From NCBI RefSeq assembly GCF_026625605.1, contig NZ_CP113054.1, positions 3,534,001-3,598,000 on the forward strand: a stretch of DNA of 64,000 bases, in the 5' to 3' direction. Positions 27,516 to 36,304 of the stretch are shown here, piece by piece. Below the pieces are notes generated by a model. That model was not told where the DNA came from. It saw only the letters and a program-made list of their open reading frames with translations, and ran no database searches. This DNA comes from Luteolibacter sp. SL250 (lineage in GTDB: Bacteria; Verrucomicrobiota; Verrucomicrobiia; Verrucomicrobiales; Akkermansiaceae). How positions within the stretch are numbered: position 1 is the stretch's first letter; each line of letters starts with the position of its first letter. The position numbers and the translations under genes are program-made.

Positions 27516-30500
27516 ATGTTCGGAGGAACCTACCCGCATCCCAAGGCCGCCCTGCCGATCCTGTGCCTGGCTTTCGTCTCGACGGGTTGGGGAAAGATCG
27601 ATGCGGATGGCGACGGGATGAGCGACGTCTGGCAGGCGGCCTTCGGCAAATCCCTCATCCCTTCCGAAGATCCGGACCACGATGGTTTCAGCAACCTGCT
27701 GGAATCCATCGCGGGAACGGATCCGCTCGATGGCAACAGCCATCCGAAAGTCGAACGGTTCGAGGTCCAGCCGGACACCCTCAAGCAGGTCTGGAACAGT
27801 GTGGCCGGGGTCAGATACCAGCCGCTCTTCTCCACCGACCTCAGCGCGTGGGCTCCCTTCGGCCCGGTGGTGGTCGGCACAGGAGAGGAGATGGAACTCA
27901 CGATCGACCGGGCGACGGCATTCACCTCCGGGGGCGTGGAGCATCTGGTATGGGAGCAACTCCCCGGCTGGGGGCTGTCCCAGATCAAGGACCGGGTGGC
28001 GAACCAGACCCCGCCATCCACCCGCGGCAGGCTGACCGCGCTCGATATCCCGCAGACTTCCCCGGACAAGGCGTTTTTCGGCCAGTGGATCCATGGCTGG
28101 ATCATCCCACCGGAGACCGGAACGTACCAGTTTTTCATCGCCAGCGACGACCAGTCCGAGCTGTGGCTTTCCACTGACAAGAGTGTGGCCAACAAGAGGC
28201 AGATCGCGTCCGTGTCCGAGTGGACGTCCCACCAGCAGTGGGACAAATTCCCGTCGCAGACATCGGCCGCCATCACGCTGACGGCGAACACACCTTACTA
28301 CTTCGAAGTCTATCAGGTGGAGGGGGATGGTGGTGACAATCTTTCGGTCGCATGGCAGCGGCCGTCGATGGCGGCGGGCGGAAAGGAGATCATCGCCGGC
28401 AGCGTGTTGTCATCGACCGGCCAATCCCTCGCGGAGATGGGAGCCGACAGGTTGTTCTCGCGGATGGAGGTTTCCGATGCGGACAGCGACGGCGACGGTC
28501 TGACCGACTACGAGGAACGCGTGCTGGGCCTCGATCCATCCAATGCCACCACCACTCCACGGGTCGCAGACCTGGACGCGGCGAAGAAGACGCTCGCCAG
28601 CCCCAGCAGCGTCAACCTCGGCGTGTCCGTCGCGCGCGGCTATGAAAGCACCGCCAGCCCGGCGGAGTTCATCATCTTCCGCGCGGGTGGGATCGAGCCG
28701 CTGACAGTCCACTACACCGTCTCCGGCACAGCGCAGGCCGCCACGGACTACCTCAGCCTCTCCGGCAGCGTGACCATTCCTGCGGGAGCGCGTTCGGTGA
28801 AGATCCCTGTCACCCCAGTTGCCGACGGCGAGGTGGAGCCCCAGGAGAACGTGACCATCACCCTGCAGCCGGGAACGGGATTCACGCTCGGCGTCCCGGC
28901 CAGCGCGACCGTGCAGATCGACGACAGTCCGGATGTGCTTTTCATCGCCCAACTGAGAGGGACTGGTTCCACTCCATCCGCAGGGACCGGCGTGGCGGCG
29001 GTGACCCGCAGCGGCAATGCCCTCACCGGGCAGACCAGCCTGGGCTTCGGCGGGCTTGGCAATGTGCAGAGCGGTGCGGAGATTTTCATTTCCGATGACG
29101 GGGTTTCCGGCCCGGCGGTGTTCACCTTCCCGCTCGCCCAGGTGCCGGGCCTGCCGTGGGACTTTCCGCCCGCAGGGGAATTCACCCGCCAGCAGATCAT
29201 CGGCGCGCTGGATGCCAACCGCCTGTGGGTCCGGGTCCTCAGTGGCACACCCGGCACGGTGGAACTGGTGGGCCGCCTGCTGCCCGCACCCGGCTGGGAT
29301 CTGATGCCGCAACCGGCCACGCCGCCCGCCGCGCCGGAGATGGCGGCGGATGTCGCGGAGGCCGCCCGCTTCCTCACCCAGGCAACTTTCGGCCCGAATG
29401 CGGCGGCTCTCACCACGCTGGAGACGCAGTCGTTCCCGCAGTGGATCGATGCGCAGATCGCACTCCCGCCGACCTGGCACCTGCCGCTCATGCGCCAGCG
29501 CCGTGATGAATGGCTGGCGCGCGGCAGCACCGGCGGTGGCTGGCAGGGTCCGCGGCTGGAGGCATGGTGGCAGACCGCGGTGGATGCACCGGACCAGCTC
29601 CGCCAGCGGGTGGCATTCGCCCTCAGCGAGATCTTCGTCATCTCCCAGAACAGCGCGCTGGACATCGAATACGAAGGCACCGCGATGTACTATGACATCC
29701 TGGTGAAACACGCCCTCGGCAACTACCGCGAGCTGCTGGATGAGGTGACGAAAAGCCCGATGATGGGCACCTACCTCAGCATGGCCCGCAACAAGAAGCC
29801 GGATCCCGTCACCGGCCACCAGCCGGATGAAAACTACGCCCGGGAGGTGATGCAGCTTTTCTCCGTGGGCCTCAGCATGCGCCACACGGACGGCTCGCTG
29901 AAGCTGGATTCACGCGGCCTGCCCATCCCCACCTACACCCAGGAGGACACCGTGGGCCTCGCGCACGTCTTCACCGGCTGGGGCGCCCACTATGACCCGG
30001 AGGACCCGCCGCACTGGGACTGGGATGGCGCACTTGCCGGGCGGCTCGATTGGTTCCAGTGGGGCAGCGATCCCCTGCGACCGATGAGCTTCTATCCGGA
30101 GTTCCACGACCGGCAGGACCGCCGCATCCTCGGTGGCGTCACCATCCCAGGCTCACTCGACGGCGAACAGCGCATGACCATGGCGCTCGATACGATCTTC
30201 AATCACCCGAACGTCGGGCCGTTCATGGCGCGGCACCTGATCCAGAAGTTCGTCACCAGCAATCCCAGCCCCGGCTACATCCACCGCGTGGCCAGCGTCT
30301 TCAACGACAACGGCAGCGGCGTGCGCGGCGATCTGGGCGCGACGATCAAGGCGGTGCTGCTCGACCATGAAGCCCGCGCTCCGGAAGCACGGAACTCCTT
30401 CAGCTACGGCAAGCCGTCCGAACCACTGATGCGCGCCACCCGTCTGCTGCGGCTGGTCCCCATCGACCGTCCGCGCGCCGCGCAGGGCGACAACCGCCTG

Positions 30501-30998
30501 TTCCTGAACCTGGATTACCACTTCCCGGAGCAGTCCCCGCTCAACGCGCCGTCCGTCTTCAACTTCTACTCGCCCGGCTATTCCAGCTCCGGCCCCATCG
30601 GGGAGGCGGGCCTGATTTCGCCGGAGTTCCAGATCTTTTCCGAAACCACCGCCATCCGCCAGGCGAACTTCTTCCTCGGTGCGATGGAATGGGGGCTGTG
30701 GGTTTCCGAGCCGGAGGATGAGGACTCCAACATCGTCCTCCACTTCAACTTCTCCGAACTGGTCGCCATCCTCAACACGCCGGGTAAGACGCCGGTGGAA
30801 GCGCAGGGCCTCCTGCTCGACCACCTGAACGACCGCATGCTTTTCGGCAAGATGAGCCCCGCCCTGCGTGCGGAGATCCTCGCCGCTTACGCCGCCCTGC
30901 CCGGCTGGATCGACCACTCCGCCTCCCGGCAGGGAGAGCGCGCGCGGATGGCCATCTACCTCATCGCGAATTCACCTGAGTTCTTCGTCCAGAAATGA
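27516..30998 (+). CDS. DUF1800 family protein with PA14 and Calx-beta domains
   Basis: A 1160-residue exported protein. It opens with a signal peptide (cleavage near STGWGK) and two EF-hand/TSP3-like calcium motifs (DADGDGMSD, DPDHDGFSN). A PA14-like domain follows at about 170-300 (GQWIHGWIIPPETGTYQFF), then another DSDGDGLTDYEE repeat, a Calx-beta domain at about 360-470 and a DUF1800 domain from about 610 to the end (RFLTQATFGPN, NYAREVMQLFSVGL, FTGWGAHYD). DUF1800 proteins are nearly always paired with DUF1501 proteins, as here, with a 4-base ATGA overlap. The pair is thought to act in the cell envelope or on extracellular polymers; the biochemistry is not established. Confidence 0.9.
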   Translation: MFGGTYPHPKAALPILCLAFVSTGWGKIDADGDGMSDVWQAAFGKSLIPSEDPDHDGFSNLLESIAGTDPLDGNSHPKVERFEVQPDTLKQVWNSVAGVRYQPLFSTDLSAWAPFGPVVVGTGEEMELTIDRATAFTSGGVEHLVWEQLPGWGLSQIKDRVANQTPPSTRGRLTALDIPQTSPDKAFFGQWIHGWIIPPETGTYQFFIASDDQSELWLSTDKSVANKRQIASVSEWTSHQQWDKFPSQTSAAITLTANTPYYFEVYQVEGDGGDNLSVAWQRPSMAAGGKEIIAGSVLSSTGQSLAEMGADRLFSRMEVSDADSDGDGLTDYEERVLGLDPSNATTTPRVADLDAAKKTLASPSSVNLGVSVARGYESTASPAEFIIFRAGGIEPLTVHYTVSGTAQAATDYLSLSGSVTIPAGARSVKIPVTPVADGEVEPQENVTITLQPGTGFTLGVPASATVQIDDSPDVLFIAQLRGTGSTPSAGTGVAAVTRSGNALTGQTSLGFGGLGNVQSGAEIFISDDGVSGPAVFTFPLAQVPGLPWDFPPAGEFTRQQIIGALDANRLWVRVLSGTPGTVELVGRLLPAPGWDLMPQPATPPAAPEMAADVAEAARFLTQATFGPNAAALTTLETQSFPQWIDAQIALPPTWHLPLMRQRRDEWLARGSTGGGWQGPRLEAWWQTAVDAPDQLRQRVAFALSEIFVISQNSALDIEYEGTAMYYDILVKHALGNYRELLDEVTKSPMMGTYLSMARNKKPDPVTGHQPDENYAREVMQLFSVGLSMRHTDGSLKLDSRGLPIPTYTQEDTVGLAHVFTGWGAHYDPEDPPHWDWDGALAGRLDWFQWGSDPLRPMSFYPEFHDRQDRRILGGVTIPGSLDGEQRMTMALDTIFNHPNVGPFMARHLIQKFVTSNPSPGYIHRVASVFNDNGSGVRGDLGATIKAVLLDHEARAPEARNSFSYGKPSEPLMRATRLLRLVPIDRPRAAQGDNRLFLNLDYHFPEQSPLNAPSVFNFYSPGYSSSGPIGEAGLISPEFQIFSETTAIRQANFFLGAMEWGLWVSEPEDEDSNIVLHFNFSELVAILNTPGKTPVEAQGLLLDHLNDRMLFGKMSPALRAEILAAYAALPGWIDHSASRQGERARMAIYLIANSPEFFVQK

Positions 30999-32428
30999 AA
31001 GACACCCCACCCCATCCCGGACGCCGCCAGTTCATCGGCCAGGCTGCTTGCGCGGGGCTCGGCCTCACGGGGGTGATGTCCACGCTCGGCACGCTGCGCC
31101 TTTTCAATGCCTCCCTGCAGGCACAGGGCATCCCACCCACCCTGGATGACCACAAGAGCCTCATCTGCCTGTTCCTCTACGGCGGCAATGACGCGAACAA
31201 CCTGCTGGTCCCACGCGATACCACCGCCTACGCCGCCTACCAGCGGGACCGCGGCGTGCTGGCGCTCAACCGGGACGACCTGCTGCCCCTCAGCATCCCG
31301 AACGACGATGGCCGCCAGTTCGGCCTGCACCCGGCGATGGGTGCCCTCCACTCCGTCTTCAGTGAGCAGAAGATGGCGATGGTCTGCAACGTCGGCACAC
31401 TCGTCGGTCCGATCACCAAGGCGGAGTATCTCTCCGGCGGCGCGGCCATCCCGCCCTATCTCTTTTCCCACAACGACCAGCAGATGCAGTGGCAGACGTC
31501 CGTGCCGGACTCCCCGCGCACGGTCGGCTGGGGTGGCAGGCTGCAGGATCTGCTGCACGCCGGCAACGGGGACTCCCAGATCTCGATGAACGTCTCCATC
31601 GCCGGCTCGAACTACTTCCAGGTCGGCGAAAAATTCTCCCAATACCACGTCACCCCCGGCGGCAGCATCGGTCTGGCCAACTACCGGGACGACTGGTCGC
31701 CGCGGAAGGAGATGTACCAGTCCTTCGACCAGATGATCGCCCGCAGCTACGGGCACATCTTCGAGCAGGAACACTCGAAGATCGTGAGACGGGCGATTTC
31801 CAATGACACGCTGCTCAAGACGGCGCTGGCGGCCAATCCCCTCCCGGCGGAGGACGCCGCCTTTCCGCTGAGCCAGACGGAGGAAGAGGGTGCCGTCACC
31901 TACCTGGCCGCCCAGCTCCGCATGATCCTCAGGATGATTCATGCCCGCCAGGCGCTGGGCATGAAGCGGCAGATCTTCTTCGCCGCCATTGGTGGCTTCG
32001 ACACCCACGACGCGCAGCTCCCGGACCACCACGCGCTGCTGAAGGAACTGAGCGACGGCATCGCGGACTTCTACAACGCGACGAAGACCCTGGGCATCAG
32101 CGACAACGTCACTCTGTACACGGCGTCCGATTTCAACCGCACCTACAACAGCAATGGCAAAGGCTCCGACCATGCGTGGGGCAGCCACCAAATGATCGTG
32201 GGCGGCGCGGTGAACGGCGGCCGCCTCTACGGCCACATCCCGCTGCTGGAGATCGACGGCCCGGACGATACCGGCAGCCGCGGAAGCTGGATCCCGAAAG
32301 TCTCCACGGATGAGATGGCCGCCACGCTGGCGCTCTGGTTCGGCGTGCCGGTCGGGGACCTACCGCAGGTGCTGCCGAACATCGGCCGCTTCGCGAATCC
32401 GGACATGGGCTTCATGAACCTCGCGTGA
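30995..32428 (+). CDS. DUF1501 family exported protein
   Basis: This 477-residue protein begins with a twin-arginine-like leader (GRRQFIGQAACAGLGLTG) and has the DUF1501/sulfatase-like core: LICLFLYGGNDANNLLVP, GLHPAMGALHSVF, GGFDTHDAQLPDHHALL, YTASDFNRTYNSNG and DHAWGSHQMIVGG. The conserved histidines and aspartates match the alkaline-phosphatase-like fold of the family, which keeps metal-ligand-type residues. It is coupled to the DUF1800 gene upstream by a 4-base overlap and to the next gene by a shared base. Tat export in a folded state, with metal bound, is likely. Confidence 0.92.
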   Translation: MKDTPPHPGRRQFIGQAACAGLGLTGVMSTLGTLRLFNASLQAQGIPPTLDDHKSLICLFLYGGNDANNLLVPRDTTAYAAYQRDRGVLALNRDDLLPLSIPNDDGRQFGLHPAMGALHSVFSEQKMAMVCNVGTLVGPITKAEYLSGGAAIPPYLFSHNDQQMQWQTSVPDSPRTVGWGGRLQDLLHAGNGDSQISMNVSIAGSNYFQVGEKFSQYHVTPGGSIGLANYRDDWSPRKEMYQSFDQMIARSYGHIFEQEHSKIVRRAISNDTLLKTALAANPLPAEDAAFPLSQTEEEGAVTYLAAQLRMILRMIHARQALGMKRQIFFAAIGGFDTHDAQLPDHHALLKELSDGIADFYNATKTLGISDNVTLYTASDFNRTYNSNGKGSDHAWGSHQMIVGGAVNGGRLYGHIPLLEIDGPDDTGSRGSWIPKVSTDEMAATLALWFGVPVGDLPQVLPNIGRFANPDMGFMNLA

Positions 32429-32988
32429 TGAGCCGTCCGCGCCTGCTCATTGCCGGGATCCTGACGGCAGTCATCCTGGCTGTGGCGTTCTTGCTTCTCC
32501 GGAAAACGGACGTTCCGCCCGCTCCGGCCCCACCCGCGGCGGATGCCCCTGCTTCCCCGAAGGCGGCCACTCCTCCCCCGGTGGCGCATTCTCCCCAGCG
32601 GATTGCCCTTCATCCACCACAGCCGGATGAACTCGCCCAGGTGCCTCCGAATCCCATGACCGCCGGTATCGGCTCCGCCAAAGTACCGCCGGAGAAGGAG
32701 ATCGCGATGGTGCTGGAGCTTTTCCAAATTTACCGCCGGGAGTTCGGCGCATTCCCCGCCGGGGAAACCAACGCCCACTTCATGAATGCCCTGCGCGGCG
32801 CGAATCCCGGCAAGCTCCCGGTGTTCCCGCTGCAACACCCCCGGCTCGATCCCGAGGGGAACCTGACCGATCGCTGGGGGCATCCCTACGTGTTCCACGC
32901 CGTCTCCCGTGACCGGCTGGAGATCCGCAGCAAGGGACCGGATGGCGAAATCCACACGCCGGACGATCTGGTGGCCCCGGGGAAGTGA
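32428..32988 (+). CDS. Membrane-anchored protein with a type II secretion G-like C-terminus
   Basis: The 186-residue product has one N-terminal transmembrane helix (LLIAGILTAVILAVAFLLL), a proline/alanine-rich linker, and a C-terminal domain reading LTDRWGHPYVFHAVSRDRLE followed by IRSKGPDGEIHTPDDL. This last block is the usual calcium-binding end of major pseudopilin GspG (DxWGxPY... SxGPDGxxGTxDD). The N-terminal helix is not a canonical prepilin leader, so it is more likely a membrane-tethered domain than a pilin. It is the third gene of the DUF1800-DUF1501 operon, with start and stop sharing one base. A GTG at 32425 could also serve as the start. Confidence 0.8.
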   Translation: MSRPRLLIAGILTAVILAVAFLLLRKTDVPPAPAPPAADAPASPKAATPPPVAHSPQRIALHPPQPDELAQVPPNPMTAGIGSAKVPPEKEIAMVLELFQIYRREFGAFPAGETNAHFMNALRGANPGKLPVFPLQHPRLDPEGNLTDRWGHPYVFHAVSRDRLEIRSKGPDGEIHTPDDLVAPGK

Positions 32989-33054
32989 GGAGCGGACGAT
33001 TTCCCGAGATCCGTGTTGGACGTTCCCGCCCGGACCGGTCACGCTCCGCGGCGC

Positions 33055-33852
33055 ATGCCGAACCGCATCGACACCACCTTCGCCGCCCTCCGGGAAAAGA
33101 ACCAGAAAGCCTTCATCGCCTACATCGCCGCGGGTGATCCGGATTTCGATGGCAGCCTGGAGATCATCCGTGGACTTGCGGACGAAGGTGCGGACATCAT
33201 CGAGTTCGGCCTGCCGTTCTCCGACCCGCTGGCGGATGGCATCGTCAACCAGATGGCGGCCGACCGCGCGCTGAAGTCCGGCATGACCACCGCCCGCTCG
33301 CTGGAACTGATCCGGAAATTCCGTGAGACGCACCAGACGCCCATCGTTCTTTTCACCTACCTGAACCCGATTTTCACCTACGGCTTCGAGAAATTCCACA
33401 AGGACGCGGCGGAAGCCGGTGCCGACGGCATCCTCCTGCTGGACCTGCCACCGGACGAGGCGAAGCTGAGCGACGAATTTGCGAACATGCACGGCCTGAA
33501 GGCGATCCGCCTGATCGCACCGACCACCCCGCAGGAGCGGATCAAGATGCTGGCGGAATCCTCCGAAGGCTTCATCTACGCGCTCTCCCGCACCGGTGTG
33601 ACCGGTGCGCACGTCGCCCCGTCCGCAAACATTTCCGCCCAGGTGGAGAACATCAAACAGTTCACCGACACCCCCGTCTGCGTCGGCTTCGGCATCACGA
33701 CCCCGGACCAGGCCGCGATGGTCGCCGCCACCGCGGACGGCGTCATCGTCGGCTCCGCGATCGTGAAGCAGGTGGAACTGAACCCCATGGACGCCGCCCG
33801 CGCGGTCTGCGGGTTCACCGCCCCGCTCATTGCGGCTACGAAGGGTGCCTGA
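33055..33852 (+). CDS. trpA: Tryptophan synthase alpha subunit
   Basis: TrpA cleaves indole-3-glycerol phosphate to indole and glyceraldehyde 3-phosphate; indole is channelled to TrpB. The 265-residue TIM barrel has the catalytic glutamate in IIEFGLPFSDPLADG, the aspartate in LLLDLPPDE, the loop SRTGVTGAH and the phosphate-binding GFGI and GVIVGSAIV. The start is ATG 33055, 66 bases after the previous gene. trpB is not in the window, so the operon is split. The toxin-antitoxin pair follows 45 bases later. Confidence 0.96.
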   Translation: MPNRIDTTFAALREKNQKAFIAYIAAGDPDFDGSLEIIRGLADEGADIIEFGLPFSDPLADGIVNQMAADRALKSGMTTARSLELIRKFRETHQTPIVLFTYLNPIFTYGFEKFHKDAAEAGADGILLLDLPPDEAKLSDEFANMHGLKAIRLIAPTTPQERIKMLAESSEGFIYALSRTGVTGAHVAPSANISAQVENIKQFTDTPVCVGFGITTPDQAAMVAATADGVIVGSAIVKQVELNPMDAARAVCGFTAPLIAATKGA

Positions 33853-33862
33853 ACCACGGGAT

Positions 33863-33898
33863 TTGACCTGCCTGCATTTTCCGCCTACCATGCAGGCA
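33863..33898 (+). promoter_or_regulatory. Promoter and autoregulatory operator of the toxin-antitoxin pair
   Basis: A -35-like TTGACC (33863-33868) and -10-like TACCAT (33886-33891) are 17 bases apart. A perfect 9-bp inverted repeat, TGCCTGCAT (33869-33877) and ATGCAGGCA (33890-33898), fills the spacer and the -10 box. An antitoxin dimer bound there would block the promoter. Predicted transcription start coincides with the ATG at 33898, so the mRNA may be leaderless. Confidence 0.6.
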
Positions 33899-34146
33899 TG
33901 AAAGGCATGCAATACACCATCCGAGGCATTCCGGAAGAGGTCGATGCGGCACTTCGCAAGGAAGCCGCCTCCACCGGAAAATCCCTCAACGCGCTGGTCA
34001 TCGAGAAGCTGTCGGAGGACTCCGTCAAAAAAAACGCATCCGTCAATACGGACTTCCGGGAGTTCGTCGGCACATGGATCGAAGATCCCGCCTTCGATGA
34101 AGCGATGAAGGATTTCGACCGCATCGATCCGGAGGATTGGCAATGA
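33898..34146 (+). CDS. vapB: Ribbon-helix-helix antitoxin, FitA/VapB-like
   Basis: The 82-residue product begins with a ribbon-helix-helix fold (MQYTIRGIPEEVDAALRKEA, then STGKSLNALVIEKLSE) typical of Arc/MetJ antitoxins such as FitA. The acidic C-terminal tail (WIEDPAFDEAMKDFDRIDPE) would thread into the toxin active site. It overlaps the PIN-domain toxin gene by 4 bases (ATGA) and has a perfect inverted repeat in its promoter, as expected for autoregulation. A second ATG lies at 33907. It sits downstream of trpA, which is not functionally related. Confidence 0.88.
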   Translation: MKGMQYTIRGIPEEVDAALRKEAASTGKSLNALVIEKLSEDSVKKNASVNTDFREFVGTWIEDPAFDEAMKDFDRIDPEDWQ

Positions 34147-34535
34147 ACCGCAGCATCCTTCTGGACACCAACGCCTATTCCGATCTACGGCGTTCCGGGA
34201 AATGGCTTTCCGCCACGGAATCCGCCTCCGAGGTCTATCTGTCCGTCATCGTGATCGGTGAACTTCGCGCCGGCTTTATGAGTGGCGGCAAGAGGGAGAG
34301 GAACGAACTCGATCTCCAGCGTTTCCTCTCGAAACCCACTGCTCGCGTGGTGGCCCCGAACCTGCAGACCACCCTTTACTATTCCCAACTTCATCTCCAA
34401 CTCCGGCTCCAGGGCACTCCGATCCCGGCCAATGATCTGTGGATCGCCGCCATCGCCCTCCAGCATCAGTTCTGGCTCTGCACCTCAGACGCGCATTTCG
34501 ACCACATCCCGCAGTTGCTTCGCGCCCAACCCTGA
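34143..34535 (+). CDS. vapC: PIN-domain ribonuclease toxin, VapC-like
   Basis: The 130-residue protein has the PIN fold acidic residues: D in ILLDTNAYSDL, E in VIVIGELRAGF, D in IPANDLWIAAIAL, and D in LCTSDAHFDHI. These bind Mg2+ and cut RNA, usually tRNA or rRNA. The order and the adjoining ribbon-helix-helix antitoxin make it a type II toxin. The start at ATG 34143 overlaps the antitoxin stop. All four catalytic acidic positions are kept, so it is probably active. Confidence 0.92.
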   Translation: MNRSILLDTNAYSDLRRSGKWLSATESASEVYLSVIVIGELRAGFMSGGKRERNELDLQRFLSKPTARVVAPNLQTTLYYSQLHLQLRLQGTPIPANDLWIAAIALQHQFWLCTSDAHFDHIPQLLRAQP

Positions 34536-34557
34536 TCTTTAATTCCACCACTTCCGC

Positions 34558-35370
34558 ATGCTCCTCCACTTCTACAAAATGAACGGCGCCGGCAATGACT
34601 TCATCGTCATCGACAACCGCGACCTGCAAACGAACCTGGACACCGAAACCATCGAGGCCCTCTGCGACCGCCACCGTGGCATCGGTGCGGACGGTCTGCT
34701 GGCCGTGGAACCGGCTGAAAAGGGTGCGGACTACAAGTTCCGCTATTACAACGCCGATGGTGGCGAAGCGGAGATGTGCGGAAACGGTGCCCGTTGCTTC
34801 GGCCGCTTCACCGCCCACCTCACCGAAGAAGTGCCGGACAAGGTGACCTTCGAAACCATCGCCGGAACGCTCGCCGCGGAAATGATCGGTGACGATGTCC
34901 GCATCGCCATGTCCGAACCGAAGGACCTGCGCCTCAACACCCCCACCCGCGTCTCCGGCCTGGATGCGGACGTTCATTTCGTGAATACGGGCGTTCCCCA
35001 TGCGGTTGCGTTCGTGGACGACCTCGACAACCTCGACGTCTTCAACCACGGCCGCGACATCCGCCGCCATGCCGACTTTTCTCCTGCCGGTACCAACGCG
35101 AACTTCGCCAAGGCGCTGGAGCCGGGGCACATCGCCATCCGCACCTATGAGCGCGGCGTGGACGATGAGACCCTGGCCTGCGGCACCGGCATGGTCGCCT
35201 GCGCGCTGATCCACCACCTGCTCTCCGGCGACCCGTCCCCCATCAAGGTGGATGTGGAAGGCGGCGACACCTTGGAGATCGGCTTCGAGAAAACCGGCGA
35301 CCGGACCTTCACCAACGTGACCCTCACCGGTCCGGCGGATTTCGTCTTCGAAGGCGAGATCGAGATCTGA
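34558..35370 (+). CDS. dapF: Diaminopimelate epimerase
   Basis: DapF converts LL- to meso-diaminopimelate, needed for lysine and for peptidoglycan cross-links. The 270-residue protein has both active-site cysteines in the family motifs: AEMCGNGARC and DETLACGTGM. It also has the N-terminal FYKMNGAGNDFIVID and the substrate-binding GTNANFAKAL-like block. The start is ATG 34558, 22 bases after vapC. It belongs to the same pathway as lysA and dapB in this window, though all three are scattered. Confidence 0.96.
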   Translation: MLLHFYKMNGAGNDFIVIDNRDLQTNLDTETIEALCDRHRGIGADGLLAVEPAEKGADYKFRYYNADGGEAEMCGNGARCFGRFTAHLTEEVPDKVTFETIAGTLAAEMIGDDVRIAMSEPKDLRLNTPTRVSGLDADVHFVNTGVPHAVAFVDDLDNLDVFNHGRDIRRHADFSPAGTNANFAKALEPGHIAIRTYERGVDDETLACGTGMVACALIHHLLSGDPSPIKVDVEGGDTLEIGFEKTGDRTFTNVTLTGPADFVFEGEIEI

Positions 35371-35397
35371 GCCCGCAGCCTGGAATCCACCACTCCG

Positions 35398-35421
35398 TCC
35401 GCACCGGGCATCCGGTGCGGA
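35398..35421. terminator. Terminator-like hairpin between dapF and the PEP-CTERM gene
   Basis: TCCGCACCGG and CCGGTGCGGA form a perfect 10-bp stem with a GCAT loop, 28 bases after the dapF stop and 23 bases after (minus-strand sense) the PEP-CTERM stop. It lies between convergent genes. No clear T-run follows, so termination efficiency is uncertain. Confidence 0.5.
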
Positions 35422-35443
35422 GAAACGTCACCGTCTCCGGTTT

Positions 35444-36178
35444 TCAGCGTCTCCTCGCGCGGCGGGCCAGCATACAGCCCGCTCCCAGCAGCCCCAGCAT
35501 CGCTGACCCCGGCTCCGGGATCGGGGAAACCACTCCATGGATCGAAAGGTCATCGATCCTCACCCAGCTCGACCATCCGGAAGGAAGCGGATCGGCCACC
35601 GCGTTGTAGAAGACCATCTGGAAGGTGACCGTTCCCGTCAGATTTGACAGGGCACCGGGGGTGGTTTCCGAAAACGCCAGATCAAACGCATTGAAAGGGC
35701 TGCCTGACGATCCGCTTTCCGCGGTCACCAGGCCGGTCGCCACGGTGTTGAATCCACTCCCCGTGTCCAACCGCAGCGAGAAGTTCGGCGCGGTGTTCTG
35801 GCCTCCGATGTTCGCGTTCATCGTGAGCTTTTCCAAGGTAAGCATCTGCCCGGACCCGGGAGTGAGGGTGAAGGAAAAATAACGTCCGGCCCCGATGGCA
35901 AATGCCTCGGTCGAGTTCAGCCCGCTGCCGGATACTCCCAGTGCGCTGGGACTGGATGTACCAAGGGTTACCCCGCTCCGCTGCAGGGTGATCGCACCGC
36001 TTGCGGCCGCCAATGCGGAGGCGGACACTCCGCCGACCGTCATGGTGGGATCAAGGACCACATCGGTCCCTGATGTTCCGAACCCATAGGTCACCAGCGA
36101 AGCTCCATCCGCGGCCGGGGCCAGCAATCCCAATACGGTGGCGAATGCACAAAAAAGAAACGAGGTACCTGGTTTCAT
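35444..36178 (-). CDS. PEP-CTERM exported protein
   Basis: The 244-residue protein has a signal peptide (cleavage after PAADGA) and a C-terminal PEP-CTERM sorting signal: the motif PIPEPG, a hydrophobic run AMLGLLGAGCMLA and a final basic cluster RRARRR. Exosortase would remove this tail and pass the protein to the outer envelope or exopolysaccharide. The middle is a low-complexity serine/glycine-rich beta sheet (TGVTVTLGTSSPS-like) with no recognised enzyme domain. No exosortase gene is in the window. It converges with dapF. Confidence 0.9.
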   Translation of the reverse strand: MKPGTSFLFCAFATVLGLLAPAADGASLVTYGFGTSGTDVVLDPTMTVGGVSASALAAASGAITLQRSGVTLGTSSPSALGVSGSGLNSTEAFAIGAGRYFSFTLTPGSGQMLTLEKLTMNANIGGQNTAPNFSLRLDTGSGFNTVATGLVTAESGSSGSPFNAFDLAFSETTPGALSNLTGTVTFQMVFYNAVADPLPSGWSSWVRIDDLSIHGVVSPIPEPGSAMLGLLGAGCMLARRARRR

Positions 36179-36304
36179 GCCTCCACCCTACCCCCCATCC
36201 GGCGGGCCGCAAGGGATTTGCCCCGCTGAAACCCGCACTTTATCCACCGTCCCCTGAGGTTCAGTATTGAACCCCGGCCCCCGAGCATCCAATTTCCGCC
36301 CGCC

